Of a stretch of DNA of 64,000 bases, positions 22,663 to 34,100 are shown in pieces. Below the pieces are notes generated by a model. The model was not told the DNA's origin. It did not search any database and was given only the letters and a program-made list of their open reading frames with translations. A program made the translations under genes and the position numbers. Source of the stretch: Morinoia aosen. Taxonomy: Eukaryota > Arthropoda > Malacostraca > Amphipoda > Talitridae. Each line of letters starts with the position of its first letter. Positions within the stretch are counted from its first letter, which is position 1. The stretch lies in NCBI GenBank assembly GCA_030386875.1, contig CM059567.1:86793130-86857129 (forward strand). Direction: 5' to 3'.

Positions 22663-22995
22663 ATGGGCAACACCTGGTCGTCAGTGAGCGTAGATACGCT
22701 TACTACAGCCCTGGTTGAGTCGCGAGGTAAGTTGACCCAAGACTGCGTGGCTTCGAACGCCCATATTGATCTCATGCCAGACCGAGTGACGGATGTAATT
22801 TTGATGATAGCAATTATCGCTATCATCAGCTTGGTGGTTGTAGCGTATTATTTACCTAAGCACGTAGAATTGCTGGCCGAGCGTGTCCGGTCGGAGGATT
22901 TTATCCTCCGACGGCATATATTAAAGCCGCTCCAAAAGTTAAACAAACAGCGTCCACATGAGAGGTATAATGGTATGCGGCAATGTAACGATTAA
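22663..22995 (+). CDS. 110-aa orphan single-pass membrane protein frame
   Basis: Starts M-G-N-T-W-S-S, which fits an N-myristoylation signal (Gly2, Ser6). It has about 45 polar residues, one hydrophobic segment at about 46-64 (V-I-L-M-I-A-I-I-A-I-I-S-L-V-V-V-A-Y-Y), then a basic C-terminal half (R-R-H-I-L-K-P-L-Q-K). Codon composition is less AT-biased than the surroundings, and one clean frame runs from the ATG to the stop. No family is recognised. Such small membrane frames occur in virus-like elements as well as in host genes, and the neighbourhood (an LTR-element fossil 2 kb upstream) makes a mobile origin possible. Downstream the composition stays balanced to about 23100 and contains the repeated word tcaaacggcc. 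Confidence 0.4.
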   Translation: MGNTWSSVSVDTLTTALVESRGKLTQDCVASNAHIDLMPDRVTDVILMIAIIAIISLVVVAYYLPKHVELLAERVRSEDFILRRHILKPLQKLNKQRPHERYNGMRQCND

Positions 22996-24720
22996 CTGTC
23001 GTCCTGGTCCCAGACGGTTCAAACGGCCTACGCGGTCTAGATATCCAACTCCCACCTTCGGTCAAACGGCCCAGACGACCATCTACACTCTTGGTACCGA
23101 TATTTAGATGTTTTTTCTTTTTCTAGCGTTCGAAGTTTAAATGATATTTACTCGGACATTTTTCAGTTGTCTGCTGCTAAAAAGTGTGCTGCCTTTAACT
23201 GAGTGACGTTTTTTATCATAAACGTAGTTTTCCAGCCGTAGTTTCAGTGTATTAAGCCACTTGAAATTTTGGTAACTGCCGATTTAGACTCAATCAAGCA
23301 TTAAGGACTTTATTTAGATTTCAATATGATGTTTTTATATTTTATATGAGGCGAGATTACAGGAGGCGTTCCTTATACAAATTTTCGATTTCCATATTTT
23401 ATTAATTTCACTAGCTTGTTATTGGGAACAAATTTTGATCTTGTCTTCGTCTAATATGATTTGCGATCAACTTCGACGTTGTGTTTTTACTTGATTTTTG
23501 AATTTTTTTTTTCGGCGTTACATAACTGTTACTGATTTTCCTTCGTTCCTTGCTGGGGTACTTGTCTTGTTTATAACCGTTTTATAACCGTAGATTTACA
23601 ATAAGTATGTCCTTAACGTACCGTCAAGTTTTGAAACCATGCTTTTATCAATAGTAATTCGTCACGAGGTTTTCAATTCGTCGCTCATTTTGACTAATAT
23701 CTAGTAATCCTTTTTTTGTGTACAATTACTTTTGTTTGTGTAACCATGGTTGTAAGTTGTTGTAACTGGCAGACTTAAAACTTGCAGTGTTTTTTTTTTC
23801 TTCGCTATTCATGACTTTGTATGTGTAGTAAAATTTCACCGGGTATCAAATATTTCGCGGTTCCTAAATTTTTTCTATTCAATTTTTACTACTGGGTTAT
23901 TTACTAATTTATTTATTTACTTTCCCCTACGTACTGTCATAAATTCAGTGCAACAGAGGGAAATGTTTTATTTCCATGCGAACCCAGGTCGTTAATCTGT
24001 TAATGAAAATTGGCGTATTATTCCTATTAATATTTTTTGCGGCTTTTTTTGTTGCGTATATGTTTCTATAGTTGTTCCTAACCGGTGTTTCACTCATGTT
24101 TTTTTAACGTTAATTATTACTACTCGGTGTTTACTCCTGTTTCTATCTGCGTTGTGAAATCACTAATTAATTTTTTTATGAGTTATAACAAGCGTTTTTA
24201 CAACCATATGTGTCTACTTGCGTTGTTTGTCTGGTACAAACCATGTATCGTGTTATGGTGTTGTAACTGGTTTAATTTTATTTTTTGAAAAAAGGGGATT
24301 TAATGTATCCTCGCTTCAGCTACCCTTTTTCATTTTGCTTTACGTTGAAGTATTTAATCATTTTCGCTCTGCGTTGAAGTAACTAACCAATGTTGCTGTA
24401 CGTTATTATATTTAACCAGTTCTATAGTGCTGTGTTTACGTTTTTTAGGGCTATGGCGGACAATGTTATCTAAGTTGTTTTTTTAATATCAACTTTTTTC
24501 AATATTTAAATAATAATTTCGAGTTTTAGCCAGCTATATCTGTTCTTGCCACAGATGCGCTGTCGATTGGACTTTGTTTTTTCTGGGTGCATCTAACAAC
24601 TTCGGATTCCTTTTTGTAATAAATTAGTTTGCATTAGTTTGCGATACTAGAATCACAAAAGTTTATTTGCTTTTTTTTGGGGGGAGTTAGAGCCCATACC
24701 TTTTGGTGTAGGGGGAGGTA
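22996..24720. other. T-rich DNA, no gene recognised
   Basis: Long T-rich stretch on the plus strand with several short chance frames. Nothing resembling an element end or RNA gene. Confidence 0.4.
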
Positions 24721-24726
24721 TATGTG

Positions 24727-24775
24727 CTATGTGCCGCTCTTTATATTATGCCCTATGTGCCGCTCTTTATATGCA
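24727..24775. repeat. Short tandem duplication
   Basis: ctatgtgccgctctttatat occurs twice in a row, ~27 bases apart. Confidence 0.85.
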
Positions 24776-24939
24776 TAAAAGCACCGGTCATTCAGACCGT
24801 GGCGCTAATCGATTCGCGCCGTCAATACCACTATCACCTGTCCACCTCCGTTTGTATTCGTAAACGTGTAACGAGAAGAAGCGTTTTCCTTTCCTCCAAG
24901 CAGACTACCCCGTGGCTCAACGTTTGCGCGCGATACTAA

Positions 24940-24995
24940 CCTACCCAACTTAACTAAACCTATCCTAACGTAACCTAACTCATCCTAACCTAACT
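24940..24995. repeat. Degenerate CCTAA (TTAGG-type) stretch
   Basis: Repeated ctaacct / cctaact / cctaacg words. Similar words recur at 25575-25640 and 26295-26340, and in the opposite orientation near 48195-48225. Typical interstitial insect-telomere-like low-complexity DNA. Confidence 0.7.
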
Positions 24996-25574
24996 TAAAA
25001 GCACTGACGGGACTCTAGTGTCAAGATGGCTAGTGCTTCCAGTTTAGCGTACCTGACACAATCTTAAAATAATTTAACTAGTGATGAAATATTTGAAGTA
25101 AATAATCAAATTAGGTATTATTAAAAAATTTCATTAAACAACTTTTTAGACGTTCCAGAAGCCTGCTCGCGTGAATTGACATTGATTACATCTAAGTTCA
25201 CTCCACAGAGTCTGAGCCACATATTCAGTATCCTTTCTATTCAGTTTGAGGAAGTTTTTTCTTGCCCTGGCTCCATTTTTGATAAGTTTGTGGGAAAAAC
25301 TATGATTTCTTCATAAATTTAAAAACATTATTTACAATATCGAAATTTCCCTGGGAAAGCATTTGAAAATTTGAGGTTGAAATACTTAAATTAAAATAAA
25401 GAAGACGCTAGCTCAACGAAAAATTCTCACACTATGCCAAATTCATTGGTGTTTCAAGGTACTGAAAACTTTTACCCAGGAAATTTTCATCCAAATCTTT
25501 TGAATTGTACTTAATGGGTTAAGCAATGTCATTATTTAGCTTGGTAGACCCGTGAAAAAATTCCGTCAACATTA

Positions 25575-25640
25575 CCAAAAAATTCTAACATTAATTCTAA
25601 CCTAACCCATCCTAACCTAAAAATCCAACTATCCCACCCT
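25575..25640. repeat. Degenerate CCTAA stretch
   Basis: Words ctaacctaaccc, cctaacctaaaa and ccctaacc. Confidence 0.65.
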
Positions 25641-25724
25641 AACCAAAGCTATCCTGAAAATATGTAAAACATAAAAAAACATGGACCTGTGGAAAAATTT
25701 CATCAACATTACCTATTCTTTGCT

Positions 25725-25855
25725 AGACTGATAAAATTTCAAACGTATCAATGCATGTAAAGGCGATGTTTTTACACAACACTCAGGAATTCGGCACCCA
25801 TTATATTGCAAACTCGGATGAGAGCGTTACACGAGACGTTAGTTTTAAAAGTGTA
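25725..25855. repeat. Direct repeat copy 1
   Basis: Matches 26333-26460 in the same orientation: ctgataaaatttcaaacgta/tgtcacacgta, tcaatgcatgtaaag, caacact-agg, attcgg, aactcggatgagag, gttac, ttagttttaa. Each copy is preceded by CCTAA-type or related DNA, suggesting a larger duplicated block. Confidence 0.75.
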
Positions 25856-26294
25856 AGTAAATGGATGAAAAAGTAAAATAAAAATATTAGAAATAATATT
25901 TGAAAAGACATAAAAATATGAAATATAAAATAAAATATGTATGAAAGGACAAAAAGTGAAAAAAATAGAAAATAGAAAAAATTGAAAATCATCAACAAAA
26001 CATAGAACAATTAAACGAATGAGAATAAGAAAAATACAAGTAAAAATAAAAAATAAAGAATAAATAAAAAAAGATATATATTGAAAAAAATGAATAAAAA
26101 CAATATATTAAAAACTAAGATAAAAATTGTATAAATAAAAACAAAGAATTAATAAACGATATAAAAATAAACGAAGCAATAAAGACAAAATAAGAAACAA
26201 ATGTCAAATAAAAAATAATAAAAAATAAAAAAGTGTGAACAAATGTTATAAATCATAATAATTAAATGAAAATTTTAAAAAATAATAAATATCT
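25856..26294. other. A-rich low-complexity DNA
   Basis: Almost only A and T with scattered G, aaaataaa-like words. No gene; the opposite-strand Phe-rich frame is a composition artefact. Confidence 0.7.
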
Positions 26295-26460
26295 TAACCT
26301 AACCTAATTTAACCTATCCTACCTATCCTATCCTGATAAAATGTCACACGTATCAATGCATGTAAAGACGATCATTTTATGCAACACTGAGGCATTCGGG
26401 ATCCATGGTACCGCTAACTCGGATGAGAGTGTTACCCACGAACTTAGTTTTAAGCGTATT
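26295..26460. repeat. CCTAA stretch plus direct repeat copy 2
   Basis: 26295-26335 holds aacctaacctaatttaacct-type words, and 26333-26460 is the second copy of the direct repeat at 25725-25855. Confidence 0.7.
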
Positions 26461-27347
26461 AATATATAGATTATAGACTGCTGGAATCAATCGTTGAATA
26501 ATATTATTCTGTAATGTGTTTGAGACTACTTGGTCTTGAACGCTATTTCGCACAATATTTATTATAAAACCGGTAATACGTGTTTGGATCAAATAAAACT
26601 CCATGATTTTAAACGCGTCTCCATTTTAGACGCCAGTAAATAAGCTTATTATCTTCTTCCCTAAGGCAGACGACACCTTGTGTATATATGATAGTACTAC
26701 TCCCATCCCATACTCATTTGTGATGCAATAAAGAAAAAACTGTACTAAAAATTTGTTCGTTGAGAAATTTTTTACTTCTCACGTCTGAGTTACAAGAAGG
26801 GAAGATTAATAAAAAGACGGAAGAAGTTAAATGGCAATTAGAATTTCCGCTCTACACACACTTAGCGCGCAACCTATTTGGAAATCATTACAGACAGAGG
26901 AGCTCGTGCCAGCGCCGCCTGCACAAGTCGTTAGGTGGGCGATCGCTCACAACCACACCGCTCTGAAGATCCATCATCGCCTCTTAATAACCTAATTATT
27001 CGCTGATGACGTCGTAAACTCACTTCCATTCGCCAGTAATTTGCCTCGCCTTTCAAGCCTGAGAGGAAGAGTTGGTTTTCCTTCGTTGCCATAACAAAAT
27101 TAGCTCTGAATCTTGTTTTAAAAATGTTCAAGCTTGGACGCTGAAATTTCATTTAACGTCATTTACAAAATACTTTATATAATATGCCAAGCTAAAAATC
27201 TAAGAACTTTAGCGCTAAACGTTTTCAATTTTTCTCAAATATGAAAGTTGCAGAAAAAAATTAGGGAATTCATGTGTATGCCAGGTATGAAAAAGTAGTA
27301 ATAACGGTAGCACAAAAAAAAAAGTTTCGAAGCACATGACAGTCGAC
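26461..27347. other. No gene recognised
   Basis: Short frames at 26377 (minus), 26760 (plus) and 26931 (minus) show no domains. Nothing else seen. Confidence 0.4.
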
Positions 27348-27844
27348 TAAAGGCCCTATTACACGGGGCAACATTTTGCCTCGACTACGGCAACTGAAAT
27401 GACGCAACTTGTGGGTGCGCTATCACACAAGGCAACCAGTATGGCGTTGCCAATTGCAGAGGGGGGTTGTAGCTCGCAGTGACTGCGGCATGTGATTTCA
27501 TATTTCATCATTAAATGAAAAGCATCATGAACGTATACAAAACTTAGATCCTGTTTTACGCTTTTAAATGTCCTTGCATTATTTATTCACTTCATTCTCT
27601 AAAAACGGATGAGATTGAAGGGTCATACGACTATTGATTCAATATAATTTTTTTATGTAGTATTGACTTCCAGGAAAATAATATTTAATTTGTGAGAATC
27701 AATAATATATACACTATTAAAAACATCGTACTGTAATACATTTTTAACATCTTTTTTACAGCTCATATTCGCATATAAATATAATAATTCGTGTTTTTAT
27801 ACCGCACAGAAATAAACAAAAGGAACAGTAATTTAATTAATTAA

Positions 27845-28058
27845 CACTTTGACTGCGGACCCTAAATATAAAGTTCAACACCGAACTCAAATTTTAAGTC
27901 AATTGTAGTAAACTATTTTGAAAATACCAAACATGAGCTGGATCGTGCCTTCATTTAGCTTTGATTAAAAATTTATGGAAATTGAGTTTGCATCGGTGAG
28001 CAGCATTATGAAAATTACCTCCGTGTACCACCGGTGGCGCACGTCGCAGTCAAAGTGT
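27845..28058 (+). mobile_element. piggyBac-like MITE, copy 1
   Basis: Begins cactttgactgcgg after TTAA (27841-27844) and ends in the inverted motif cgcagtcaaagtg followed by TTTAA. Terminal repeats plus TTAA fit piggyBac-derived MITEs. Body matches 28575-28793 in reverse complement, including the inner palindrome accaccggtgg. Confidence 0.8.
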
Positions 28059-28570
28059 TTAAGCACATTCATTTGGTATATTGATATAGTTAGGTTCAAG
28101 CCTAAAAACATATTAAATGGTTTGATCATTAGAAGCTGAATAAATCATTGCCTATTTTTCTACCCGCTACTTATGATAGAAAATTAAAAATGAATGCACA
28201 TTCAGTTACCTGACTTCATGGTCAATCTTCTTTTTCCTGACACTTTTGTGGCAGTTAGTAATGTTTTTCTATTTTTTTATGGCTTGATAGTTCCATCATA
28301 TTCAGCTTAACTGTTTAAACTTATAAACCTATAGATTATTCTTTTTCAACTTTCTGACCATTTTATTTATCATAAAATACTACCTGATAAGCATTCCAAT
28401 TTATGGAAAAGTTATAGCATTTGAAAATGAAACGTCACGAATGTGTTGTAAATGGTAATATTCTGCTTTATTTTGTACAGAAATTACGAATAATTATGTG
28501 CCTAAAATGACACTTAATTGCTTATATAAGACTTATTAGCAATCCATATTATAGGACACTGCGACATTTA
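28059..28570. other. DNA between the two MITEs
   Basis: Presumed internal DNA of the Harbinger-like element. AT-rich, no frame. Confidence 0.4.
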
Positions 28571-28574
28571 TTAA

Positions 28575-28793
28575 CACTTTGAATGCGACGTGCGCCACCG
28601 GTGGTACACGGAGGAAATTTTCATGATGCTGCTGACCGACCAATAGTCGCAAACTCGATTTTCATAAATATTTAATCAAAAGTAAATACAGGCACGATCC
28701 AGTTTATGTTTGGTATTTTCAAAATAGTTATTATAATTGACTTAAAATTTGAGTTTGGGGGTGAACTTAACCTAGTTTTCCGCAGTCGAAGTG
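28575..28793 (-). mobile_element. piggyBac-like MITE, copy 2, inverted
   Basis: TTAA (28571-28574) then cactttgaatgcgacgtgcg. It ends cgcagtcgaagtg with TTAA (28794-28797). Nearly full reverse complement of the 27845 copy. Together the pair could fold into a ~215-bp stem. Confidence 0.8.
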
Positions 28794-29127
28794 TTAAATC
28801 CTTCGCCTTTCTACTGAATGGTGGACCGAGCTTATGTTGGCTCAGTGGGAGACGGTGTTCCATAGCATAGGACATTGATGAAAGGCTTCTATTATCAATT
28901 GTATGGCGGATCGAGACCATAGTGAACCAGACGGAGACGGTGTTGCAGACATCCTCACACTACGACGCTCAGTCGAGCACTGCTCCGTCGCTCTGAGGTG
29001 CACCGTGCACGAGATATTTGAACAAGCGCGAAAACCAAAACTCGCCCAGCAACTGCAGTCCGTTGCTCTCAGAAGCATCCGTCGCTGCTTTTTGGAGCAA
29101 TTGTTGCCCCGTGTAATAGGGCCTTAA

Positions 29128-30315
29128 CGAAACCGATTTAAAAACCTGCTGAGTGGCGGGGCAGCAGATTCTTGTAAAGAATGAAAAAGTAATCTGTTTC
29201 TATACATTATGAATTTGGTATTCATGAATCTAAGGTGGCTGATTCATGCTGAAGAAGCGTATTTAGCAATGCAATTCGTGCTGTCTTCGATAGACGAACG
29301 CTTGCGTCACTCAGTGAAGCCCAACGTGAATAAAACGATGTGCGTGTTATAAAATGTCAGATAAAATTTAACATAATATTGCAGAAGTACGTGTTTCTGA
29401 ACGGTGTAGTTGAACGAACTACCGCCTCACAACAAGAAATCGTGCTGGAACATGCGCTTCTCAGGCCCGAGTGCATTGAGCGGCTCTCGCGAGATTCTAC
29501 ATCAAACAGGCAGAACTTTGTCAATAGCCAAGCGCCTGCCTCGCAACCAAGCCTGGAGAATATATCGCATCGTTGAAACGTTTCATCGGATGTATTTTGC
29601 GTCCCAGTCCAGCCAACACTTCAGCGTTCGAACAAACAAGAGAGGGGAATCAATGAACGGCAGTTCTGAAGCAAGCCTCAGCAACTAGCCATCAAAGTTC
29701 TATTTTCTCTCACAAATATTAGATACATCCTTTCTAGCTGAACTGGGCAAGGTGCAGTGTCTTGTTTTTAACACAGTCTTGGATAAATAAAAGTTCGAAG
29801 AGACAAACTTTTAAATTAATCATATGATCTAATTAAAGAAAGTCAATGAAAAAATAGATGTTTCGACCTTTTCAATGATTTTCAACTCTGATTCTACACA
29901 AAAAAAAAACGAGTCAGATCTAACAAAAGATTATTGAATACGGGCAAAAATCAATTATAAATACTACAGTAGCTACAGAAAAAATACTGATTGCCCATCG
30001 ATTAAACTAGTTTTATTTTTTAAAATATAAAACGACTCTAAAATAGAGAGATTTATTTGACTAAATACAGATGAAATTACTTAAAATCATCTAACCGAAT
30101 CCAATGGCCACACTGCTATGCATGAGAGCGGACTGATGAATGGGAAGGTGCACAAAAGAACTCCAGCCGGTTTGCCCAGCAATATGATAATGTTTGCTCA
30201 TTCGTGATAAAGTCAAGTGTGTGGGCTTTTTACTTATTTGCACGTCATTATTTAACCTTGTTTTCACGAAATAAGACTTCTTTAATACCTGCTTGTGGTT
30301 CCGTTTAGTTTGGCT
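29128..30315. other. No gene recognised
   Basis: Two overlapping frames of 78 and 92 codons at 29340-29688 lie in a GC-richer patch but show no domain or conserved motif. Confidence 0.35.
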
Positions 30316-30319
30316 TTAA

Positions 30320-31251
30320 GCAGCGTTCACACGATCAACATTACTGACAATATTTACTAATAGTGTCAATACATTGATCGTGTGAATGGCGTACTGTTGG
30401 ACTGATAAAAATAGTGATGCGATCAAAAGAGCTCAGAAATCTCATCAATATTTGAGCATTCTTGGATTGAGGGAAAGTACTATATTGATCGCTTGAAGGT
30501 AACCACAATATTTCTGTCAGTACAGGCGTGGCATGGAGCTAGGATATATGGAGGGAGCATAGCGCACTCCGATCGGGCTCAATTTGGCTGCAAAAGTTGA
30601 AAGACTCGGGCACTCTGAATGCCCGACATGTCACAATTCTGAGCCAACCACAGACGCTTGGCTGAAGTTGGCTCCTCCCACCTCCTCTACCACTCCCCTC
30701 CCATTTTCCGAAGCAAGATTAGTACCACACCACAAGTCATAGGGTGAGGTGTGCGTGCAAGTCGCTCCAATTTGTTATAATCAAGGGCCTGTAATCTTCA
30801 TAGTTTTCAACTCTTAATGTACCTTTGCTAGAAATTTTGATATTATTAAGTGTCCTCAAGTGAGGAAACCAATTTATTATCTTTCGGAGTCTTAGAATCC
30901 CAAATTAATGATTAGAGATTAACTCAACAGCTGGAAGAGCATTCAGCGAGCGTGTCCGCACTCTCACGTAGTCAGTAGGTAACTGGCTTCCGTGCTGACG
31001 TCACACCTGCGAGACGGCTATTGGTTACCACAAGCATAGGAGAAATCTCAAAAACTGGTTCTCTTCACAGACGGCTATGCTCCCTCCATATATCCTAGCT
31101 CCATGAGGCGTGGCCATCGTAGGGTGAGCAACCACTTCTTTGGAAGTCCGAGCAACTACTGTTGGAAATATTGACAGAACATTATTGATCGTGCAAACTC
31201 GATACTGTCAATAAAAATACTGTCAGTACATATTAGTCGTGCGAAAGCTGC
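30320..31251. mobile_element. TTAA-flanked MITE, split by a second element
   Basis: TTAA (30316-30319) then GCAGCGTTCACACGA; right end is the inverted GCAGCTTTCGCACGA at 31237-31251 followed by TTAA (31252-31255). Inverted similarity continues through actgacaatattt / actgacagtattt. About 350 bases remain after removing the nested element. The left arm can itself fold (ttcacacgatcaa / ttgatcgtgtgaa). No coding frame. Confidence 0.75.
30532..31105. mobile_element. 574-bp MITE with perfect 31-bp TIRs and 8-bp TSD
   Basis: The 31 bases at 30532-30562 (CATGGAGCTAGGATATATGG...) are the exact reverse complement of 31075-31105. The 8-bp direct repeat aggcgtgg flanks both sides (30524-30531 and 31106-31113). 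An 8-bp TSD occurs with hAT and P transposases; a 31-bp TIR starting CATG resembles P elements in layout. There is no transposase frame. The GC-richer interior holds subterminal inverted words. Perfect ends suggest recent insertion, inside the older TTAA MITE. Confidence 0.9.
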
Positions 31252-31520
31252 TTAACTTAACTGGTTAAGAATTTACTAAAAGTGCCAATTCATTACGAAT
31301 ACATTTTTTCTAAGTTGAAACCTTTCTAGCCATTTAGCCTCCATAGAAAAAATACCTAAATTCAATAAAGCTCCCACTTTACTGTTTCATCCTGCAGACT
31401 CGTAACCACGCCAAGTGTACGCGAAGGAGCTAATCCTTCGTGCAACAAAATTATTTGTCTTAAGTCCCATGAAAACACACAACTTGATTTAACTCGCTTC
31501 ACGAACTGGATAAAATGATA

Positions 31521-32117
31521 TCCTAACACAAACTGGTCGTCACGACCATTTAACCCGAAATGGAAGTGAATTCATGCTTCCTTATTATTCAAAGGCCCGG
31601 TCGCAACACAGTATCCTCTTCGTTGGAACTGAAACTTGGATATCAATCCCTGCAGAGATCCGAGAAAGTAATTCTTACGAGGTATTCTAAAGAAATCTTG
31701 AATCTCGTTTCCTTTCAGAATACTAGTCGTGTAAGATTACCAAGTCAAATCTTTTCTGCTACATGTCTGGTCCTGAAAATTTAATTTGCCATGGTTAAAG
31801 CTTCAGTCTACTCTTAAATCATTTATGGAATATACTGTTAACATCTAGTCCATATAAACTATTTTGTAAAATGAAGCATCCAATATCGAATTGACTATCT
31901 CATTGATCAGTCTAATGCGTAACTAGGTTACGTGAATTAGGTTAAACATTATTGTACACCCTAGAATAACGTTGATGTGGTAGGATGCCCTAGAAGTCGC
32001 TGAACTTATTCGGGTCCACAGGTAGCTATACTCAAATTTGACCATTTTACTATACTTAAGAAATAATCTACCTCTGTATGACCTGTAGTAAATAAATTGC
32101 TTAAATTGTTTAAACAA
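31521..32117 (+). mobile_element. 5'-truncated 3' fragment of the CR1-like LINE
   Basis: Colinear with about 38484-39075: shared aactggtcgtcacgacca (cat in the long copy), cttccttattattcaaagg, tacgagg/tacaagg, ctagaataa and gtaaataaattg plus attgttt tail. It carries the C-terminal coding end and 3' untranslated region only, with scattered substitutions and small indels, so no long frame remains. Confidence 0.88.
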
Positions 32118-32580
32118 CTAGACGGACAACAGACCTCACTTCAGTAGTTCAACGCTTCTTTTGAGTTTTTTAAATTGGTGCGCTCGGTGAAGCTAGCCAA
32201 CACAGATAGCATTCCTAAGAAGTAATTTTTTATTAAGCCCCTCCCACATCTGATAAGCATCGGGGACATATCTCACTTGGATGAGAACGACAAAAAAATG
32301 TGAGGAAGCCGAGTACAGTAATTCTGATCTAACAGATTCCACCTACAGAGAAGTGTATTTTGATTATTTGATACCTCTCATTCGTCAAGTCAAAACTTAT
32401 CAGCCCAAGCAACTAAAAACATTGAGCTATTTTTGTTGAATTGGAAAAAAGACCTGAAAGACTATTTCATACTACTGTCTTCTCAACATGTAAAATTGAT
32501 CGAGTGTAACATGTTAAACATTTTCTAATGAGAAAAATTCTCGCAGCCCTGTAAAGTCCTCGAAACCCACCCATGCTACT
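32118..32580. other. No gene recognised
   Basis: AT-rich DNA between the LINE fragment and the TTAA foldback. Confidence 0.4.
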
Positions 32581-32584
32581 TTAA

Positions 32585-33593
32585 GGCCACCGAACGGTTT
32601 TTTCCTAGAAATTTACAAAAAAATAAATAAAAATACTTCTGGAGCGAAATAGGCTCTGAGGTTTTAACAGTATGTTTATAGCAATCTAATAAACATTCAT
32701 AGCCCATAAAATTTTTGAAATTTATCCATGCATCATTCCCTCCCCCCTCAGAGAGAAATTTCTAAAAAATCCTATTTCTCAGCCAATATTGTACATAGAG
32801 AGGATTAGTTTTTTGTTCGATTCACAATGAACTGGTCGACAAAGTTAAGATCCAGAATTTTGATACCGCTTCAAAAAAAAATTTGGGAATTTTTTGAATT
32901 TTTTATCACTAAATATATTACATTTTAGTTATTACCTTGAATGCCAATGAAAAAAATCTTATATAACTTATCAAAAAACAACTAGGCAGGTTTATAGTAC
33001 TCACCTTGATCTTTACAATGCAAAAAAGATTTCCATCATAAGTAAAAAACTGTTGGAGATATACTTGAAAAAGTTGAGCACTTTTTCTTAAAAAATGTTT
33101 TTTTTGTCGTGCGGGTTTATTTCTCCTACAGTTTTTCACTTATGAAGAAGATCTTTTCAGCATCGTAAAGATAGAGGTGAGTACTATTAGGTTGAGATGT
33201 AGCTTTTCAGTAAGTTGATTAGAAAATTTTTTGTAACCATTTGAAGAAAAAAAAATTGAAAGAAAAAATTTTTAATTCAAACATTTTTTAAATTTTTTTT
33301 GAAGCGATATCAAAAAACTGGATCTTAACTTTGTCGACCAGTTCATTGTGAATCGAACAAAAAAAACTAATCATCTCTAGGTACAATATTGGCCGAGAAA
33401 TATGATTTTTTAGAAATTTCTCTTTGAGGGGGGGGGGGGGGAAGAGGGGTATGGGTATATTTAAAAATTTTATGGGCTATGAATGTTTATTAGATTTTTA
33501 TAAACACGCTTGTAAAACCTCAGAGCCTATTTTGCTCCAGAAGTATTTTTATTTATTTTTTGAGAATTTCGAGTAAAAAACCGTTCGGTGGCC
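32585..33593. mobile_element. TTAA-flanked foldback palindrome element
   Basis: TTAA (32581-32584) then GGCCACCGAACGGTTTTTT; the right end is its inverted copy, closed by GGCC at 33590-33593 and TTAA (33594-33597). The two halves pair almost along the whole length: e.g. gctctgaggttttaaca / acctcagagc, gaactggtcgacaaagttaa / ttaactttgtcgaccagttc, and near the centre (~33090) catcataagtaaaaaactgt / acagtttttcacttatga. There is a poly-G run at ~33428. No coding frame. Confidence 0.88.
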
Positions 33594-33597
33594 TTAA

Positions 33598-34100
33598 ATA
33601 TGTCACCGCTTTTATCGTTGGCTAGATAACCTACATAGGTGGGATATAACTCAAAAGACCTACCTCTGCTTATGAAACTTTTTTCTAACTTGAATCTATA
33701 GAAAGAAGTGGCTACTAACTCTTCGTTTCATTCTGTTGTGGTTTTGAGCGAGAGATCATTTCTATTCGCCACCTCCCTTTATTTCAAATAAGAAGGCGAA
33801 ATAAAAGAAAAACCGTAGGAAATAAAAATAAATCTCTCGACAGTTGATGAGGCCTAGTGAACACGGTCCTTCAAAAATGTATAATAATGTTCGACAAATC
33901 ACATGACACACGTTCCTATTTCCTAAGAATTCACGTGATATTCATTCTACTCGTATTTGATGGATTAAAATAATGGAAATTGTGGAGTTGATGAAGCTTG
34001 TATCACAGATACGCTCATTACACATTTTCTGCTCGCTTCGGACAGACAGACGGGGCTCTTATTAAAGTATAGATTCCGGGTTCCGTCACCAATCACTATG
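33598..34100. other. No gene recognised
   Basis: AT-rich single-copy DNA. Confidence 0.35.

Larger units (their letters stand above)
27351..29124. mobile_element. PIF/Harbinger-like non-autonomous element
   Basis: Ends are perfect inverted repeats of 23 bases beginning AGGCCCTATTACACGGGG, at 27351-27373 and 29102-29124. Both are flanked by TAA (27348-27350 and 29125-29127). A 3-bp TWA target duplication and a GGCCC..TACACGGG-type terminus are typical of PIF/Harbinger. No transposase or Myb-like frame is present. Two smaller MITEs have inserted inside, so the original element was about 1.3 kb. Confidence 0.8.

Noticed and set aside
25801-26010. Minus-strand Phe-rich 69-codon frame
   Set aside because: Composition artefact of A-rich low-complexity DNA.
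24940-26340. CCTAA-rich stretches as a true telomere
   Set aside because: Words are degenerate, scattered and interstitial, with ordinary DNA on both sides.
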